Assembly (NCBI GenBank): GCA_963772065.1
Contig: CAVYVZ010000007.1
Coordinates: 309,631 to 373,630 of the forward strand
DNA from: CAVYVZ01 sp963772065
GTDB taxonomy: Bacteria > Acidobacteriota > Vicinamibacteria > Vicinamibacterales > UBA2999
Direction of reading: 5' to 3'
Length of the DNA stretch: 64,000 nucleotides
Positions 18,316-27,344 of this stretch are shown here, piece after piece. A program made the position numbers and the translations under genes. Within the stretch, counting starts at the first letter, position 1, and every line of letters starts with the position of its first letter. Under the pieces are notes generated by a model. That model worked only from the letters and a program-made list of their open reading frames with translations, was not told the DNA's origin and ran no database searches.

Positions 18316-19198
18316 TTGAGTAGCAAGTCCACGCTCGCTGACGCGCTGACGGCTGCCTCGAACCTTCCAGGCCCGAGTCTGGCGCACGCGGCGCTCGTCA
18401 TCGCGCGGATCGAGTATCCGCGCCTGGATGAAGAGCGCTACCTCGCGCGGCTGGACGCCATGGGACGGGCCGCGCGCCGGCGCATCGACCGGAACGCCTC
18501 CGACGCCGGCGACGGGAGCGTGCTCTGCCGCGTGCGGGCGTTGAATGCGTACCTGTTCGATGAAGAACGCTTCGTCGGCAACCGCGAGAAGTACGAAGAC
18601 CCCCGGAACAGCTGTCTGAACGAAGTGCTCGAGCGCCGCACCGGGATTCCCATCACGCTTTCGCTGCTCTACATGGAGGTGGCGCAGCGGGCCGGGCTGC
18701 AGGTGGACGGCGTGAACTTCCCGGGCCACTTTCTCGGTACGGTGTCCGAATGCGGGCGCAGCCGCCACCGGGATCATCATCGATCCGTTTCATGGCGGCG
18801 CGCTGCTCTCGGAGCACGATTGCCGGCTGCTGCTTCAGCAGCACGTCGGCTCCGAAGTCTCGTTCGACACGTCACTGCTCGCGCCGGCGACCCGTCCGCA
18901 GATCATCGTCCGGATGCTGCTGAACCTGAAGCGGATCTACGTGCACATGCGCTCGTTCCCGCAGGCGCGCGAGGTGACCGAGATGCTGCTCGCGTTGAGC
19001 CCGTCGGCGCTGAGCGAGCTCCGCGATCGCGGGTTGCTGGCATATCACCTCAACGACCTGACCGGCGCGCTGCGCGATCTGCAGACCTACCTGAAGCTCT
19101 CGGCGATGGGCGATCTCGACGACGAAGCGCGCGAGGAACACGAGCAGATCTGGGAGCACGTGAAAACGCTGCGCAGGCGAGTCGCGGCGCTGAACTGA
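18316..19198 (+). CDS. SirB1/transglutaminase-like TPR protein, one apparent frameshift
   Basis: Family-typical N-terminus (LAHAALVIARIEYPRLDEERYLARLD) and the core EVLERRTGIPITLSLLYMEVAQRAGL...VNFPGHFL identify the SirB1-N/transglutaminase-like group (DUF1347-type, PF13369). At 18736-18737 an extra G breaks the frame; dropping it yields LVRC...GIIIDPFHGGALLSEHDC and then a C-terminal TPR-like segment ending RRVAALN at 19198. Start is TTG at 18316, abutting the perfect hairpin; the codon just upstream in frame is a stop. Function unknown; homologues sit beside PrmC or Sir genes. Confidence 0.8.
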
Positions 19199-19222
19199 GG
19201 CTCGACACCGCAAGGAGTCGCC

Positions 19223-19777
19223 ATGCACGGGATCATTTTTGCGGAGCTCAAGAAGTTCGCGGACAGCGCTCTCGGCGCCGCGGCGTGGCCGGCGATTGCC
19301 GCCGAGGCCGGCGTCGGCCAGGTCAGCTACCTCGCGACCGAGACGTATCCGGATGAACAGCTGAGTGCGCTGGTCGGCGCGGCCGTGCGCCGCAGCGGCA
19401 TTCCCGCTCCGCAGCTGCTCGAGCAGTTCGGCGCGTTCATCGTGCCGGACCTCGTCAAGGTGTTCGGCGCATTCGTCAAGCGCGAGTGGACGGCGTTGGA
19501 TCTTCTGGAGAACACGGAGTCGGTGATTCACAAAGCGGTACGGCTGGGCGATCCCAAAGCGACGCCGCCGCAGCTGCGCATCAGCCGGCCAACCCCGTCC
19601 CAGGTGACGATCGAGTATTCCTCGCCGCGACGTCTCTGCGCCGTGGCGAAGGGAATCATGCGAGGCGTTGCGGCACACTACCGGGAGCCGCTCGTCATCA
19701 GCGAAACCACCTGCATGCATGTTGGGGCTCGAGTCTGCACGCTCGTGGCGACGCGCACGGGCGTCGGGCGTCCGTGA
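19223..19777 (+). CDS. H-NOX (heme NO/O2-binding) protein, stand-alone
   Basis: A 184-residue single-domain H-NOX. The proximal heme ligand is His103 (NTESVIHKAVR) and the propionate-binding YxSxR motif is Tyr132-Ser134-Arg136 (EYSSPRRLC); positions agree with the canonical H102/Y131/S133/R135. It should bind heme and sense NO or O2. Partner output proteins (histidine kinase, cyclase or chemoreceptor) are not adjacent. AAGGAG lies 6 bases before the ATG. Confidence 0.9.
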   Translation: MHGIIFAELKKFADSALGAAAWPAIAAEAGVGQVSYLATETYPDEQLSALVGAAVRRSGIPAPQLLEQFGAFIVPDLVKVFGAFVKREWTALDLLENTESVIHKAVRLGDPKATPPQLRISRPTPSQVTIEYSSPRRLCAVAKGIMRGVAAHYREPLVISETTCMHVGARVCTLVATRTGVGRP

Positions 19778-19836
19778 ACATTGCAAGACGCATCGTCGCC
19801 CTCTAACGGCGTTCTGCGGAACAGAGGATGGTCATC

Positions 19837-21114
19837 ATGTCACGACCGGCAATTGCCTCCACCAACGTGCTGAGTCCGGTCCAGCCCGACGAACGCATCG
19901 TCGTACTCGACGTGCTGCGCGGCTTCGCGCTCCTGGGCATCCTGGTCGTCAATCTGCCGGGCGCGGCCGCCTCGGGTTATGCCTGGGGGGCGGGACTCGA
20001 TCCATTTCCCGCGTGGTGGGACAAGACCGCCGAATGGCTCGTCAACACTTTCTTCGCGGGAAAGTTCAACTCCATCTTCTCGTTCCTCTTCGGCCTCGGC
20101 TTCACCATCCAGCTGACGCGCGCCGCCGACCGAAACGCGAACGTGACGTCGGTGTACCTGCGACGCATGGGCATTCTCTTCGCCATCGGTGTCGCGCATT
20201 CGCTGCTGGTCTGGGACGGAGACGTGCTCCACATGTATGCACTTCTCGGCCTGGTGCTGCTGGCGATCCGCCGCGTCTCTGACAAGACGGTGGGTGTGCT
20301 GATCCTGCTGGCGCTTTTGTTGCCGGGCATGCGATCGGCGTATGCCGCCATCACGCAGGAACCGTGGCCCATCGCACGGGAGAGCATGCCCGCCCGGTAC
20401 GCAGAAGAAACCCGCATCTACCAGAGCGGAACATATGCAGAGCAGGTGCAACACCGTTATCGACAGACGGCCGAAATCTACGGTTTCATCACCCAGCTCC
20501 GCGGTCCGGTCATGTTCTACTCCTCTCTGCTGTTGACGATGCTGTTCGGCTTTTACGTGGGACGCCGGCGGATCATTCAGGACTTATCGCAGCATGCCGC
20601 CTGGATACGACGGATGATGGTGTGGTGCCTCGTCGCCGGCCTTGCCGCCGCAGCGGGTGGGGCGACGATATTCCTGCTGCTCGAACCAACAGGCAGATCG
20701 TCGATGCTGGGCTTCCTCGGCGGACAGCTTCATGCCATCCAACGTCCGTTGTTGTGCCTGTTCTATGTTGCAGGAATCGCGCTGCTCTTCATGAAGAGCG
20801 AGCGCTGCCGAAGGCTGTTTGCGCCGCTGGCAACCGTGGGACGTATGCCGCTGACCAACTACCTCGCACAGAGCGTGATCTTCACCACGCTCTTCTACAG
20901 TTGGGGATTTGGTCTCTACGGTCGTTTCGGACCTGCAGCATGCCTCGCCCTGACCGCGGTCATCTTCACGATCCAGGTGCTGTACAGCCGCTGGTGGTTG
21001 GAGCGCTTCCGCTTTGGTCCGCTGGAGTGGATATGGCGCGGCGCCACATACGGACGTTTCCCTACGGTCCGGCTTGATCGGGCGGAGACCGCGAGCGCTG
21101 CTGTGAGCAACTGA
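19837..21114 (+). CDS. DUF418 membrane protein (YeiB-like)
   Basis: A 425-residue polytopic protein with an N-terminal VLDVLRGFALLGILVVNLPG and a C-terminal LATVGRMPLTNYLAQSVIFTTLFYSWG...RFGPLEWIWRGATYGRFP, the DUF418 hallmarks. The central part has several helices of the acyltransferase-3-like fold. Role unknown; a membrane transport or acyl-modification role is suggested for the family. ATG 19837 is preferred over ATG 19828 because GAGG lies 9 bases before it. Confidence 0.85.
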   Translation: MSRPAIASTNVLSPVQPDERIVVLDVLRGFALLGILVVNLPGAAASGYAWGAGLDPFPAWWDKTAEWLVNTFFAGKFNSIFSFLFGLGFTIQLTRAADRNANVTSVYLRRMGILFAIGVAHSLLVWDGDVLHMYALLGLVLLAIRRVSDKTVGVLILLALLLPGMRSAYAAITQEPWPIARESMPARYAEETRIYQSGTYAEQVQHRYRQTAEIYGFITQLRGPVMFYSSLLLTMLFGFYVGRRRIIQDLSQHAAWIRRMMVWCLVAGLAAAAGGATIFLLLEPTGRSSMLGFLGGQLHAIQRPLLCLFYVAGIALLFMKSERCRRLFAPLATVGRMPLTNYLAQSVIFTTLFYSWGFGLYGRFGPAACLALTAVIFTIQVLYSRWWLERFRFGPLEWIWRGATYGRFPTVRLDRAETASAAVSN

Positions 21115-21205
21115 TCGCTCACACGATACCGACGCCAACCCTGCGTCATTTTTTCTCGTCTACTCTCGTCGAGACGATTGTGTCTCCGCGCTCAGGAGGC
21201 TGCAG
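21115..21205. other. intergenic gap, nothing recognised
   Basis: Ninety-one bases between the DUF418 gene and the permease gene. A T-rich stretch (CATTTTTTCTCG) is present, but no stem precedes it and no clear promoter was found. An AGGAGG near 21195 is the ribosome binding site of the permease gene. Confidence 0.5.
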
Positions 21206-23737
21206 ATGCTCTCGGACCTTGGTCACGACGCGAGGCTCGGCCTGCGCGGCCTCCTGAGGGACCGCGGCTTCGCTCTCGCAGCGCTGCTGTCGATCGGATT
21301 AGGAGTCGGAGCCAACGCGGCCATCTTCTCGCTCGTGGATCAGGCGCTGTTTCGATTGCTTCCAGTGTCCGAACCGGAACGCCTCGTGTTGCTCGACTGG
21401 AGGGGCACGTTCGTCGGCTACGGTTGGGGAACGAGCAACCTGATGTCCTTCCCCTTCTATCAGCAGGTCCGCGCCGAGAACGAGGTTTTCGACGGAGTGT
21501 TCGGTCGGCATCCAACGCTCGTCAATCTGGCAGTCGAGACCACTCCCGAGCCGGTCAGCGCCGAAATCGTGACCGGGTCCTACTTCGCCGTTCTCGGCGT
21601 CCGGCCATTTCTTGGACGGCTCATCGCAGACTCCGACGACCTGGAGCCTGGAGCGCACCCGGTCGTCGCTGTTTCGTACGACTACTGGAGAACCCGCCTC
21701 GGGGCGGCGCGCGACATCATTGGCCGCACGGTTCGGGTGAACAACCATCCGATGACGGTGATTGGCGTCGCAGAGCCGGGCTTTCACGGAATCGACTGGG
21801 GAGAGGTTCCTTCGTTGTGGATTCCGACGATGATGAAGCGCCAGGCGACACCGAGTTTCGACTGGCTGCTGGATCGCCGCGGCCGCTGGCTTCATGTCTT
21901 CGGCCGGTTGAAGCCGGGGGTCACAGTTCAGCAGGCCAAGGCGGGCCTCCAGCCCTGGTTCACAGCGATGCTGGTCGATGACACGAGGCGTGAAGACTGG
22001 CCTCGCGTATCCGACGAACAGCGCCGGCGCTTCCTGGCATCGACGCTCGACGTCGTGCCCGCGTCTCACGGCCGCTCGGACATGCGCGGACGTCTGCAGC
22101 GACCGCTTGTCGTCCTGCTCGCCGCGACGGCACTCATCCTGTTGCTCGCGTGTTTGAATGTCGCGAACCTTTATCTCGCGCGCGGCTTTGCGCGCAGGAA
22201 GGAAGCTGCGCTGCAGCTGGCGCTCGGCGCTTCGCGTGGCCGCGTCGCGCGTGCGCTTCTCGTGCAGAGCGGCTTCGTCGCGCTCGGCGGCGCCGCGCTC
22301 GGCATTCTTCTCGCACCCCTGGTGATTCACGCGTTGATCTCCTTTCTTCCGGAATCTGCGGCCGCGGTCGATCTCAGCTCGGATATCAATCTGCGTGTCC
22401 TCCTCTTCGCGATAGGCCTGGCAATGCTGACCACCGTCCTGTTCGGCCTCGCGCCGGCCGTTCAGGCAGCGGGCGCACGGCCTGGCATCGTGCTCAAAGA
22501 GGACTCTGGGACCATCGGGACCGGTATCGGCCTGCGCAAAGCACTCGTGATCGGGCAGATCGCGTTGGCGCTCGTGCTGTTGATTGGGGCGGGCCTGTTC
22601 GTGCGCACGCTCATAACGCTTCGCGCGAAAGGGCCAGGGTTCATCACGACGAATCAGGTGATGGTCTCCATCGATCCGGCCAGGAACGGCTACTCGCTCC
22701 CGGAGTCGGACCGCCTGATCCGCATTCTGCTCGGCAATCTTCGTTCGCTTCCGGAAGTGGAGAGTGCAGGGCTGGCGATCGCCACGCTCCTCGCAGGCGG
22801 AAGTTGGAACCAGCCGCTGACACTCGAGGCCCGGCAACGACTGGTCACGAGAGGCGCGGTGCACTGCAATGCGGTGAGCGCGGGGTTCTTCGAGACGCTG
22901 GGCGTTCGAGTCGTTGCCGGCCGCGATTTCAACGAGCGCGATTCACACGATGTCGATGACCTCGTGAGCTCGAGTGGACCGCAAACGAATGAACGAACGT
23001 TTCGCTCCGCCATCATCAATCAGAGCCTCGCCAGACGGTACTTTGGCGACGTGAATCCGGTTGGCGCGCGCCTCGGCATCGGGGATCGCCCCGATACGAA
23101 GGCCAATGTCGTGATCGTGGGAGTCGTCGAAGACTTCAGTTACCGTGGTCTTCGCGAGATGGACGACCAGGTGTTCTTTCCATATTTCGAAGGAGGCGGC
23201 CGAGGCGGCACGTTCTGGGTTCGTACCCGCACGTCGTCGCAGGCGGCGATTGCAGCCGTTCGCGCCGCGGTCAAACAGCTCGATCCCTCGCTGCCGATCA
23301 GGCCCCTCACCGTGAACGATCAGCTGGACAGGTTGCTTGTGAACGAGCGGCTTCTCGCGTCGCTGGCGAGCGCATTTGCCGCGGTTGCGATCCTGCTCGC
23401 CATGATTGGTGTGTACGGTGTGATGTCCTTCGTCGTGACGGGTCGGACTCGCGAGATCGGCATTCGGCTTGCGCTCGGAGCATCGTCTCGGGCGACGGTC
23501 TGGCTGATCCTGCGCGACGGGATCATCATGCTGATTGCCGCCATTTCGCTGGCCCTGCCTGTGGTGTGGGGTCTTGGCCGCTTCATCGAGAGCCAGCTCT
23601 TTGGCGTCCGCGCGATGGACTGGCCGACGATGACCGCCGCCGCCGTCGTGATCGCGTTGGTTGCGCTCGCAGCGAGCGGCATGCCGGTACGCAGAGCGGT
23701 GTCAGTCAGCCCGGTGGAAGCATTGCGGTGCCAATAG
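21206..23737 (+). CDS. ADOP-type ABC permease (duplicated MacB/FtsX domains)
   Basis: An 843-residue permease of the acidobacterial duplicated orphan permease type. It begins with the family leader LGHDARLGLRGLLRDRGF, has a MacB-like periplasmic domain after helix 1, an FtsX three-helix unit near residues 290-430, a second periplasmic domain and a second FtsX unit at the C-terminus (TGRTREIGIRLALGAS). No ATPase is encoded nearby, as is typical, so it may use a shared ATPase. AGGAGG lies before the ATG. The TAG stop (23735-23737) lies inside the left end of the RAYT element. Confidence 0.92.
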   Translation: MLSDLGHDARLGLRGLLRDRGFALAALLSIGLGVGANAAIFSLVDQALFRLLPVSEPERLVLLDWRGTFVGYGWGTSNLMSFPFYQQVRAENEVFDGVFGRHPTLVNLAVETTPEPVSAEIVTGSYFAVLGVRPFLGRLIADSDDLEPGAHPVVAVSYDYWRTRLGAARDIIGRTVRVNNHPMTVIGVAEPGFHGIDWGEVPSLWIPTMMKRQATPSFDWLLDRRGRWLHVFGRLKPGVTVQQAKAGLQPWFTAMLVDDTRREDWPRVSDEQRRRFLASTLDVVPASHGRSDMRGRLQRPLVVLLAATALILLLACLNVANLYLARGFARRKEAALQLALGASRGRVARALLVQSGFVALGGAALGILLAPLVIHALISFLPESAAAVDLSSDINLRVLLFAIGLAMLTTVLFGLAPAVQAAGARPGIVLKEDSGTIGTGIGLRKALVIGQIALALVLLIGAGLFVRTLITLRAKGPGFITTNQVMVSIDPARNGYSLPESDRLIRILLGNLRSLPEVESAGLAIATLLAGGSWNQPLTLEARQRLVTRGAVHCNAVSAGFFETLGVRVVAGRDFNERDSHDVDDLVSSSGPQTNERTFRSAIINQSLARRYFGDVNPVGARLGIGDRPDTKANVVIVGVVEDFSYRGLREMDDQVFFPYFEGGGRGGTFWVRTRTSSQAAIAAVRAAVKQLDPSLPIRPLTVNDQLDRLLVNERLLASLASAFAAVAILLAMIGVYGVMSFVVTGRTREIGIRLALGASSRATVWLILRDGIIMLIAAISLALPVVWGLGRFIESQLFGVRAMDWPTMTAAAVVIALVALAASGMPVRRAVSVSPVEALRCQ

Positions 23738-24398
23738 GGGTCTGGCCCCTATCGGTGCCAGGTCTACCTGTCGCGTCCGCCTTCGGCGGCAGCGATGCGC
23801 CGCCTGCCATGCCGGGGACCCGTACGGGCGACCAGCTTCTGCGGAGTCTCGTAACGCGTCCAGATCGTCCGCACTGCACTCCTTCATTGACCTGGTCGCG
23901 CCAGTCAGGAGGGAGCTCGATTGGGTTCGCCAGCGAGATGCGGGGAGCTTCGGAAAGCCGATCGAACAGACTGGACCACTGCCAGTCCTCCGCCCGGGCT
24001 ACCAGGTTCGCTCGTAACGCGTTCGCCTCCACATACTTCATCACGTTGTAGTAGTACACGCCGGTTTCCACTGGCAGCGATTTGAAACGGTCCTGGTAAA
24101 CGTGACCCGATCCCACAGCGTTCCATCGGCGCCGAACACGCATGGCATGCACGCCTGAGACCCAGTGCATGAAGCAGGAGATGTCACCTTTTGTTGTCGG
24201 CAAAAGCACCAGGTGCCAATGATTCGGCATGAGGCAGAACGCGCAGATGCGCACGGGCACTCGTTCCGCAGCCGTTTCCAGTAACCCAAGAAACTCGTTG
24301 TAGTCATCAGGTTGCGAAAACAATCTGCGTCGATCGTTCGCCCGATTGATGACGTGGAACACAACGTTCGCGGGACAAATCCGTCTCGCTCGCGGCAT
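23706..24398 (-). CDS. REP-associated tyrosine transposase (RAYT, Y1 type)
   Basis: A 230-residue HUH-type single-strand nuclease. It begins MPRARRICPANVVFHVINRANDRRRLF; the HUH motif is PNHWHLVLLP, and the catalytic Tyr is expected in the helix TGVYYYNVMKYVEANALRANLV, followed by DWQWSS. These enzymes cut and join REP hairpins. The last about 30 residues are encoded by the left REP end and by antisense of the permease gene, overlapping it by 32 bp. Because the protein and both ends are intact, the element may still be active or domesticated. Confidence 0.9.
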   Translation of the reverse strand: MPRARRICPANVVFHVINRANDRRRLFSQPDDYNEFLGLLETAAERVPVRICAFCLMPNHWHLVLLPTTKGDISCFMHWVSGVHAMRVRRRWNAVGSGHVYQDRFKSLPVETGVYYYNVMKYVEANALRANLVARAEDWQWSSLFDRLSEAPRISLANPIELPPDWRDQVNEGVQCGRSGRVTRLRRSWSPVRVPGMAGGASLPPKADATGRPGTDRGQTPIGTAMLPPG

Positions 24399-24478
24399 CC
24401 TGATGGCTCCTGGAGCGAGACATCCGGATTTCAGTGCCGGCCAGGCCTGGCACCATAGGGGCCAGACCCCTATTGCCG
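23730..24478. mobile_element. RAYT element bounded by inverted REP sequences
   Basis: The left end (23730-23765) and right end (24440-24478, inverted) share about 33 bp with one indel. Each contains a hairpin ATAGGGGTCTGGCCCCTAT (7-bp stem, TCTGG loop). The RAYT gene lies between. Both outer edges supply CAATAG: the permease and the endonuclease III-like gene, which point toward each other, both end in a Gln codon plus TAG taken from the element ends. No target-site duplication could be defined by eye. Confidence 0.8.
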
Positions 24479-25126
24479 TCGAATCCACTCGCAGTCGTAG
24501 GCGAGCGGGCAGACGGTGCAGTGCGGCGCCGCTTCGGTGCAAGTGGACAGCCCGTGATGCGTGAAGTACTGCGACAGGAGGCGGAGCGTCGCGACCTCAC
24601 GGCCTGATTCCGCGATGAGCGCCTGTCGCGTGAGGCTCAACATGCGCGCAGGCGAGCGATCGCGCGCGTGTGCGGCGTAGCCGAGACGCTGCGCGACCCT
24701 GAGCGCGTGCTCGTCGAGCGGGAGAACCGGCGCGGCACCGGAGAACAGCAGCAAGCGGAGTGAAGACGCGCGGCCCAGATGCGGAACGCGCCGGGCGGCT
24801 CGCAACGCGCGGCCCGCGGGCCCGGCGAGGTCCTCGGCCAGTGACGGGTTCCGCCGAAACACATCGGCCCCTGCGCGCAGCGCCCGGATGCGCTCGTCCT
24901 TCATCGGTCCGGCAAGCGCCGCCGCGGCTTCGAGCTTCGCCTGCGGCACCCGTCCGATCGCGTCGCTCGTCAACGCGGGGACCTTCTTCAGCGCGGCGAA
25001 GGCGGCATCGCGACGCGCCGGCGTCGTCCCGACCGACAGGACTTCCCACACGTACACGGCGAACGGGAGCGGCGGCGGGACCGGCAGCGCGCCGTAGAAG
25101 GCGCGAAGCCGGTCGACGAGCCCCAG
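24470..25126 (-). CDS. endonuclease III-like HhH-GPD [4Fe-4S] protein
   Basis: About 218 residues starting near LVDRLRAFYGALPVPPPLPFAVYVWEVL. The HhH region (RRVPHLGRASSLRLLLFSG), the GPD Asp in LPLDEHALRV and a C-terminal cluster with spacing C-x6-C-x2-C-x5-C match DNA glycosylases of the Nth family. The hairpin lysine that makes Nth a lyase is not evident, so it may be monofunctional. No ATG, GTG or TTG lies between the upstream M20 stop and the domain; CTG at 25126 is the best start candidate. The TAG stop comes from the RAYT right end. Confidence 0.7.
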   Translation of the reverse strand: MGLVDRLRAFYGALPVPPPLPFAVYVWEVLSVGTTPARRDAAFAALKKVPALTSDAIGRVPQAKLEAAAALAGPMKDERIRALRAGADVFRRNPSLAEDLAGPAGRALRAARRVPHLGRASSLRLLLFSGAAPVLPLDEHALRVAQRLGYAAHARDRSPARMLSLTRQALIAESGREVATLRLLSQYFTHHGLSTCTEAAPHCTVCPLAYDCEWIRRQ

Positions 25127-25166
25127 CGCCCGCCCTCGCGCTTCGCGCGTCGGCGCCGCGGGCGCG

Positions 25167-26549
25167 CTAGGACCCGCCGTTGAGCGACGCGATTTCCTCG
25201 TAGAGGAACGCCGAGGCAATGATGCCGTTGTGGAAGTTGCCGAGGTCGAGCTTCTCGTTGGGCGCGTGCGCGTTCTCGTCGGGCAGACCAATGCCGAACA
25301 GCACGCTCGGCAGGCCGAGCTCCTCCTGGAACGTCGACACCACCGGAATCGAGCCCCCCTCGCGGTTGAAGACGGGCCGCTGCCCGAAGCCGCGCTCGAT
25401 CGCACGGCCAGCGGCGCGCACGTACTTGTTGTCGAACTCGGTCATCCACGGCTTGCCGCCGTGCATGCGCGTGATCTTCAGCTCCACGGTCTTCGGCGCG
25501 ACCTTGCGGAGATACGCCTCGAAGAGGTCGCCGATCTTCTTCGGATCCTGATCGGGCACGAGGCGCATGCTCACTTTGGCCATCGCCGTCGCGGGCAGCA
25601 CGGTCTTGGCGCCCTCGCCCGTGAAGCCGCTCAACAGGCCGTTGACCTCGAAGGTCGGCCGCGCCCACACCCGCTCGAGCGTCGTGTATCCGGTTTCGCC
25701 AAACAGCCTCGGAGCGCCGAGCTCCTTGCGGTACTTCGTCTCGTTGAACGGGCAGCTTCTTCCATTCCGCCCGCTCCGCCGGACTCAGCTCGCGCACATC
25801 GTCATAGAAGCCGGGAATCTTGATGCGGCCGCTGCGGTCCTTCATCTGGGTGAGAATCTGCGCCAGCACCATCGCCGGATTCGCCACCGCGCCGCCGAAC
25901 GAGCCGGAATGGAGGTCGGTCTTCGTCCCGCGCACGTCGATCTGGAAATACGTGAGGCCGCGCAGCCCATAGCAGATCGACGGGATGCCGCGGTCGAACA
26001 TCGGCGAATCTGGAGATCACCACGACGTCGGCCGCGAGGTCGGCCTTGTGCGACCGGACGAAGTCGTCGAGGTGCACGCTGCCCACCTCCTCCTCGCCCT
26101 CGATGAAGAACTTGATGTTCAGCGGCAACCGCCCCGTCTGTTTCAGGTGCGCTTCGACGGCCTTGATGTGCATGAACACCTGGCCCTTGTCGTCCGCCGA
26201 ACCACGCGCGTAGATCTCGCCGTCGCGCACCGTTGCCTCGAACGGCGGGCTGATCCACTGATCGACGGGGTCGACCGGCTGCACGTCGTAATGGCCGTAG
26301 AAGAGAATCGTGGGCGCCCCTTCAGCGCCGCAGCCAGTCGCCGTACACGACCGGGTTCCCGGGTGTCTCGATCAGCCTGACGTTCTGCAGCCCGACGCGG
26401 CGCAGCTCGTCGGCGGTCCATTCGGCGGCGCGGCGGACGTCGGACGCATGCTGCGGCAGCGCGCTCACGCTCGGAATCGCGAGGTACTGTTTCAGCTCCT
26501 CGACGTACCGATCGCGGTTGACGTTGATGAAATCTACAACCCGTTCCAT
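25167..26549 (-). CDS. M20 family dipeptidase, three apparent frameshifts
   Basis: Segments in three frames add up to one CNDP-like M20 dipeptidase: VDFINVNRDRYVEELKQYLAIPSVSA; metal-binding GHYDVQP (after repair), GSADDKGQVFMHIKAVEAH, IEGEEEVGS; PMFDRGIPSICYGLRG; dimerisation-domain TFEVNGLLSGFTGEG; and a final GIGLPDENAHAPNEKLDLGNFHNGI. Single extra bases are inferred near 26328, 26011 and 25749; removing each rejoins the frames, and the three together restore the original frame. Start ATG 26549. It lies 3 bp after the MBL-fold gene on the same strand. Confidence 0.8.
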
Positions 26550-26552
26550 GGA

Positions 26553-27344
26553 CTAGATGATATTCCAGCCGTCCGTGGAGGGGGCCACACGACCTTCGCG
26601 CTGCAGCTTGATGAGATGCGCCATGACGCTCTCGCCCGCCATGCCGACGAGCTCCGGAGACAAGCTGGTGTAGACGCGCGCCACGATGGCGTCGACGGTC
26701 CCGTCGCCAGTGCGCAGCGCCGCGAGTATCTGTTCTTCGCGCTCACGGCGGTGGGCCAGGTAGCGGCGAAGCAGCCGATCGGGTTCTTCGATGATTGGCC
26801 CGTGCCCCGGAAGCAGCCGGGACGGCCGCAGCGCCAGGACGCGTTCCAGCGAAGTCATGTACGACGCAAGGTCGCCGCCGCTCGTCGCCGGAATGACGAC
26901 CGTCGATCCCTCAACGGCAAGATCCCCGCAGAAGACGGTTCGGCTCGCGTCGTGCCAGAAGCACAGATGGTCCGGGGCGTGTCCAGGCGTGTGAACGGCA
27001 GTCAGCTGCCCGTCGCCGGCGTGAATGGCGTCGCCGTCGGCGATCGGCTCCCAGGGCACAGCGTATCGCCCGTCGCGCTCGGGCCACGGCATCTTCGCGA
27101 AGCGCGCTTGCGGCATGCGCGCCGCGATCGCCGGCGCGCCGCTTGCGTGATCGGGGTGGGCATGCGTCACGAGCACGCGCGCGAGTGTCGCGTCGCCGAG
27201 CGCGGCACCGAGATCGTCGAGATGGCGCGGATCGCCCGTGCCGGCGTCGATGAGCACGGGCACACGGCCGGCGATCAGCCAGGTCGTATTGCCTTCGCCG
27301 GTCATGGGCCCCGGATTGTGCGCGCGAAGGGCGATCGGCTTCAA
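26553..27344 (-). CDS. MBL-fold metallo-hydrolase (LACTB2-like)
   Basis: A 263-residue metallo-beta-lactamase fold protein with the zinc motif THAHPDHASG, HTPGHAPDHL, FCGDLAVEGSTVVIP and LPGHGPIIEEP, followed by a winged-helix-like C-terminal domain (LLRRYLAHRREREEQILAAL...). That layout is the LACTB2/GloB-like group that acts on RNA ends or thioesters. The start is TTG 27344, overlapping the stop of the upstream barrel gene (TTGA). Confidence 0.88.
   Translation of the reverse strand: MKPIALRAHNPGPMTGEGNTTWLIAGRVPVLIDAGTGDPRHLDDLGAALGDATLARVLVTHAHPDHASGAPAIAARMPQARFAKMPWPERDGRYAVPWEPIADGDAIHAGDGQLTAVHTPGHAPDHLCFWHDASRTVFCGDLAVEGSTVVIPATSGGDLASYMTSLERVLALRPSRLLPGHGPIIEEPDRLLRRYLAHRREREEQILAALRTGDGTVDAIVARVYTSLSPELVGMAGESVMAHLIKLQREGRVAPSTDGWNII

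Noticed and set aside
25167..26549. Programmed frameshifting in the M20 gene
   Set aside because: No slippery heptamers are seen at the three breakpoints, and other unrelated genes show the same single-base insertions.
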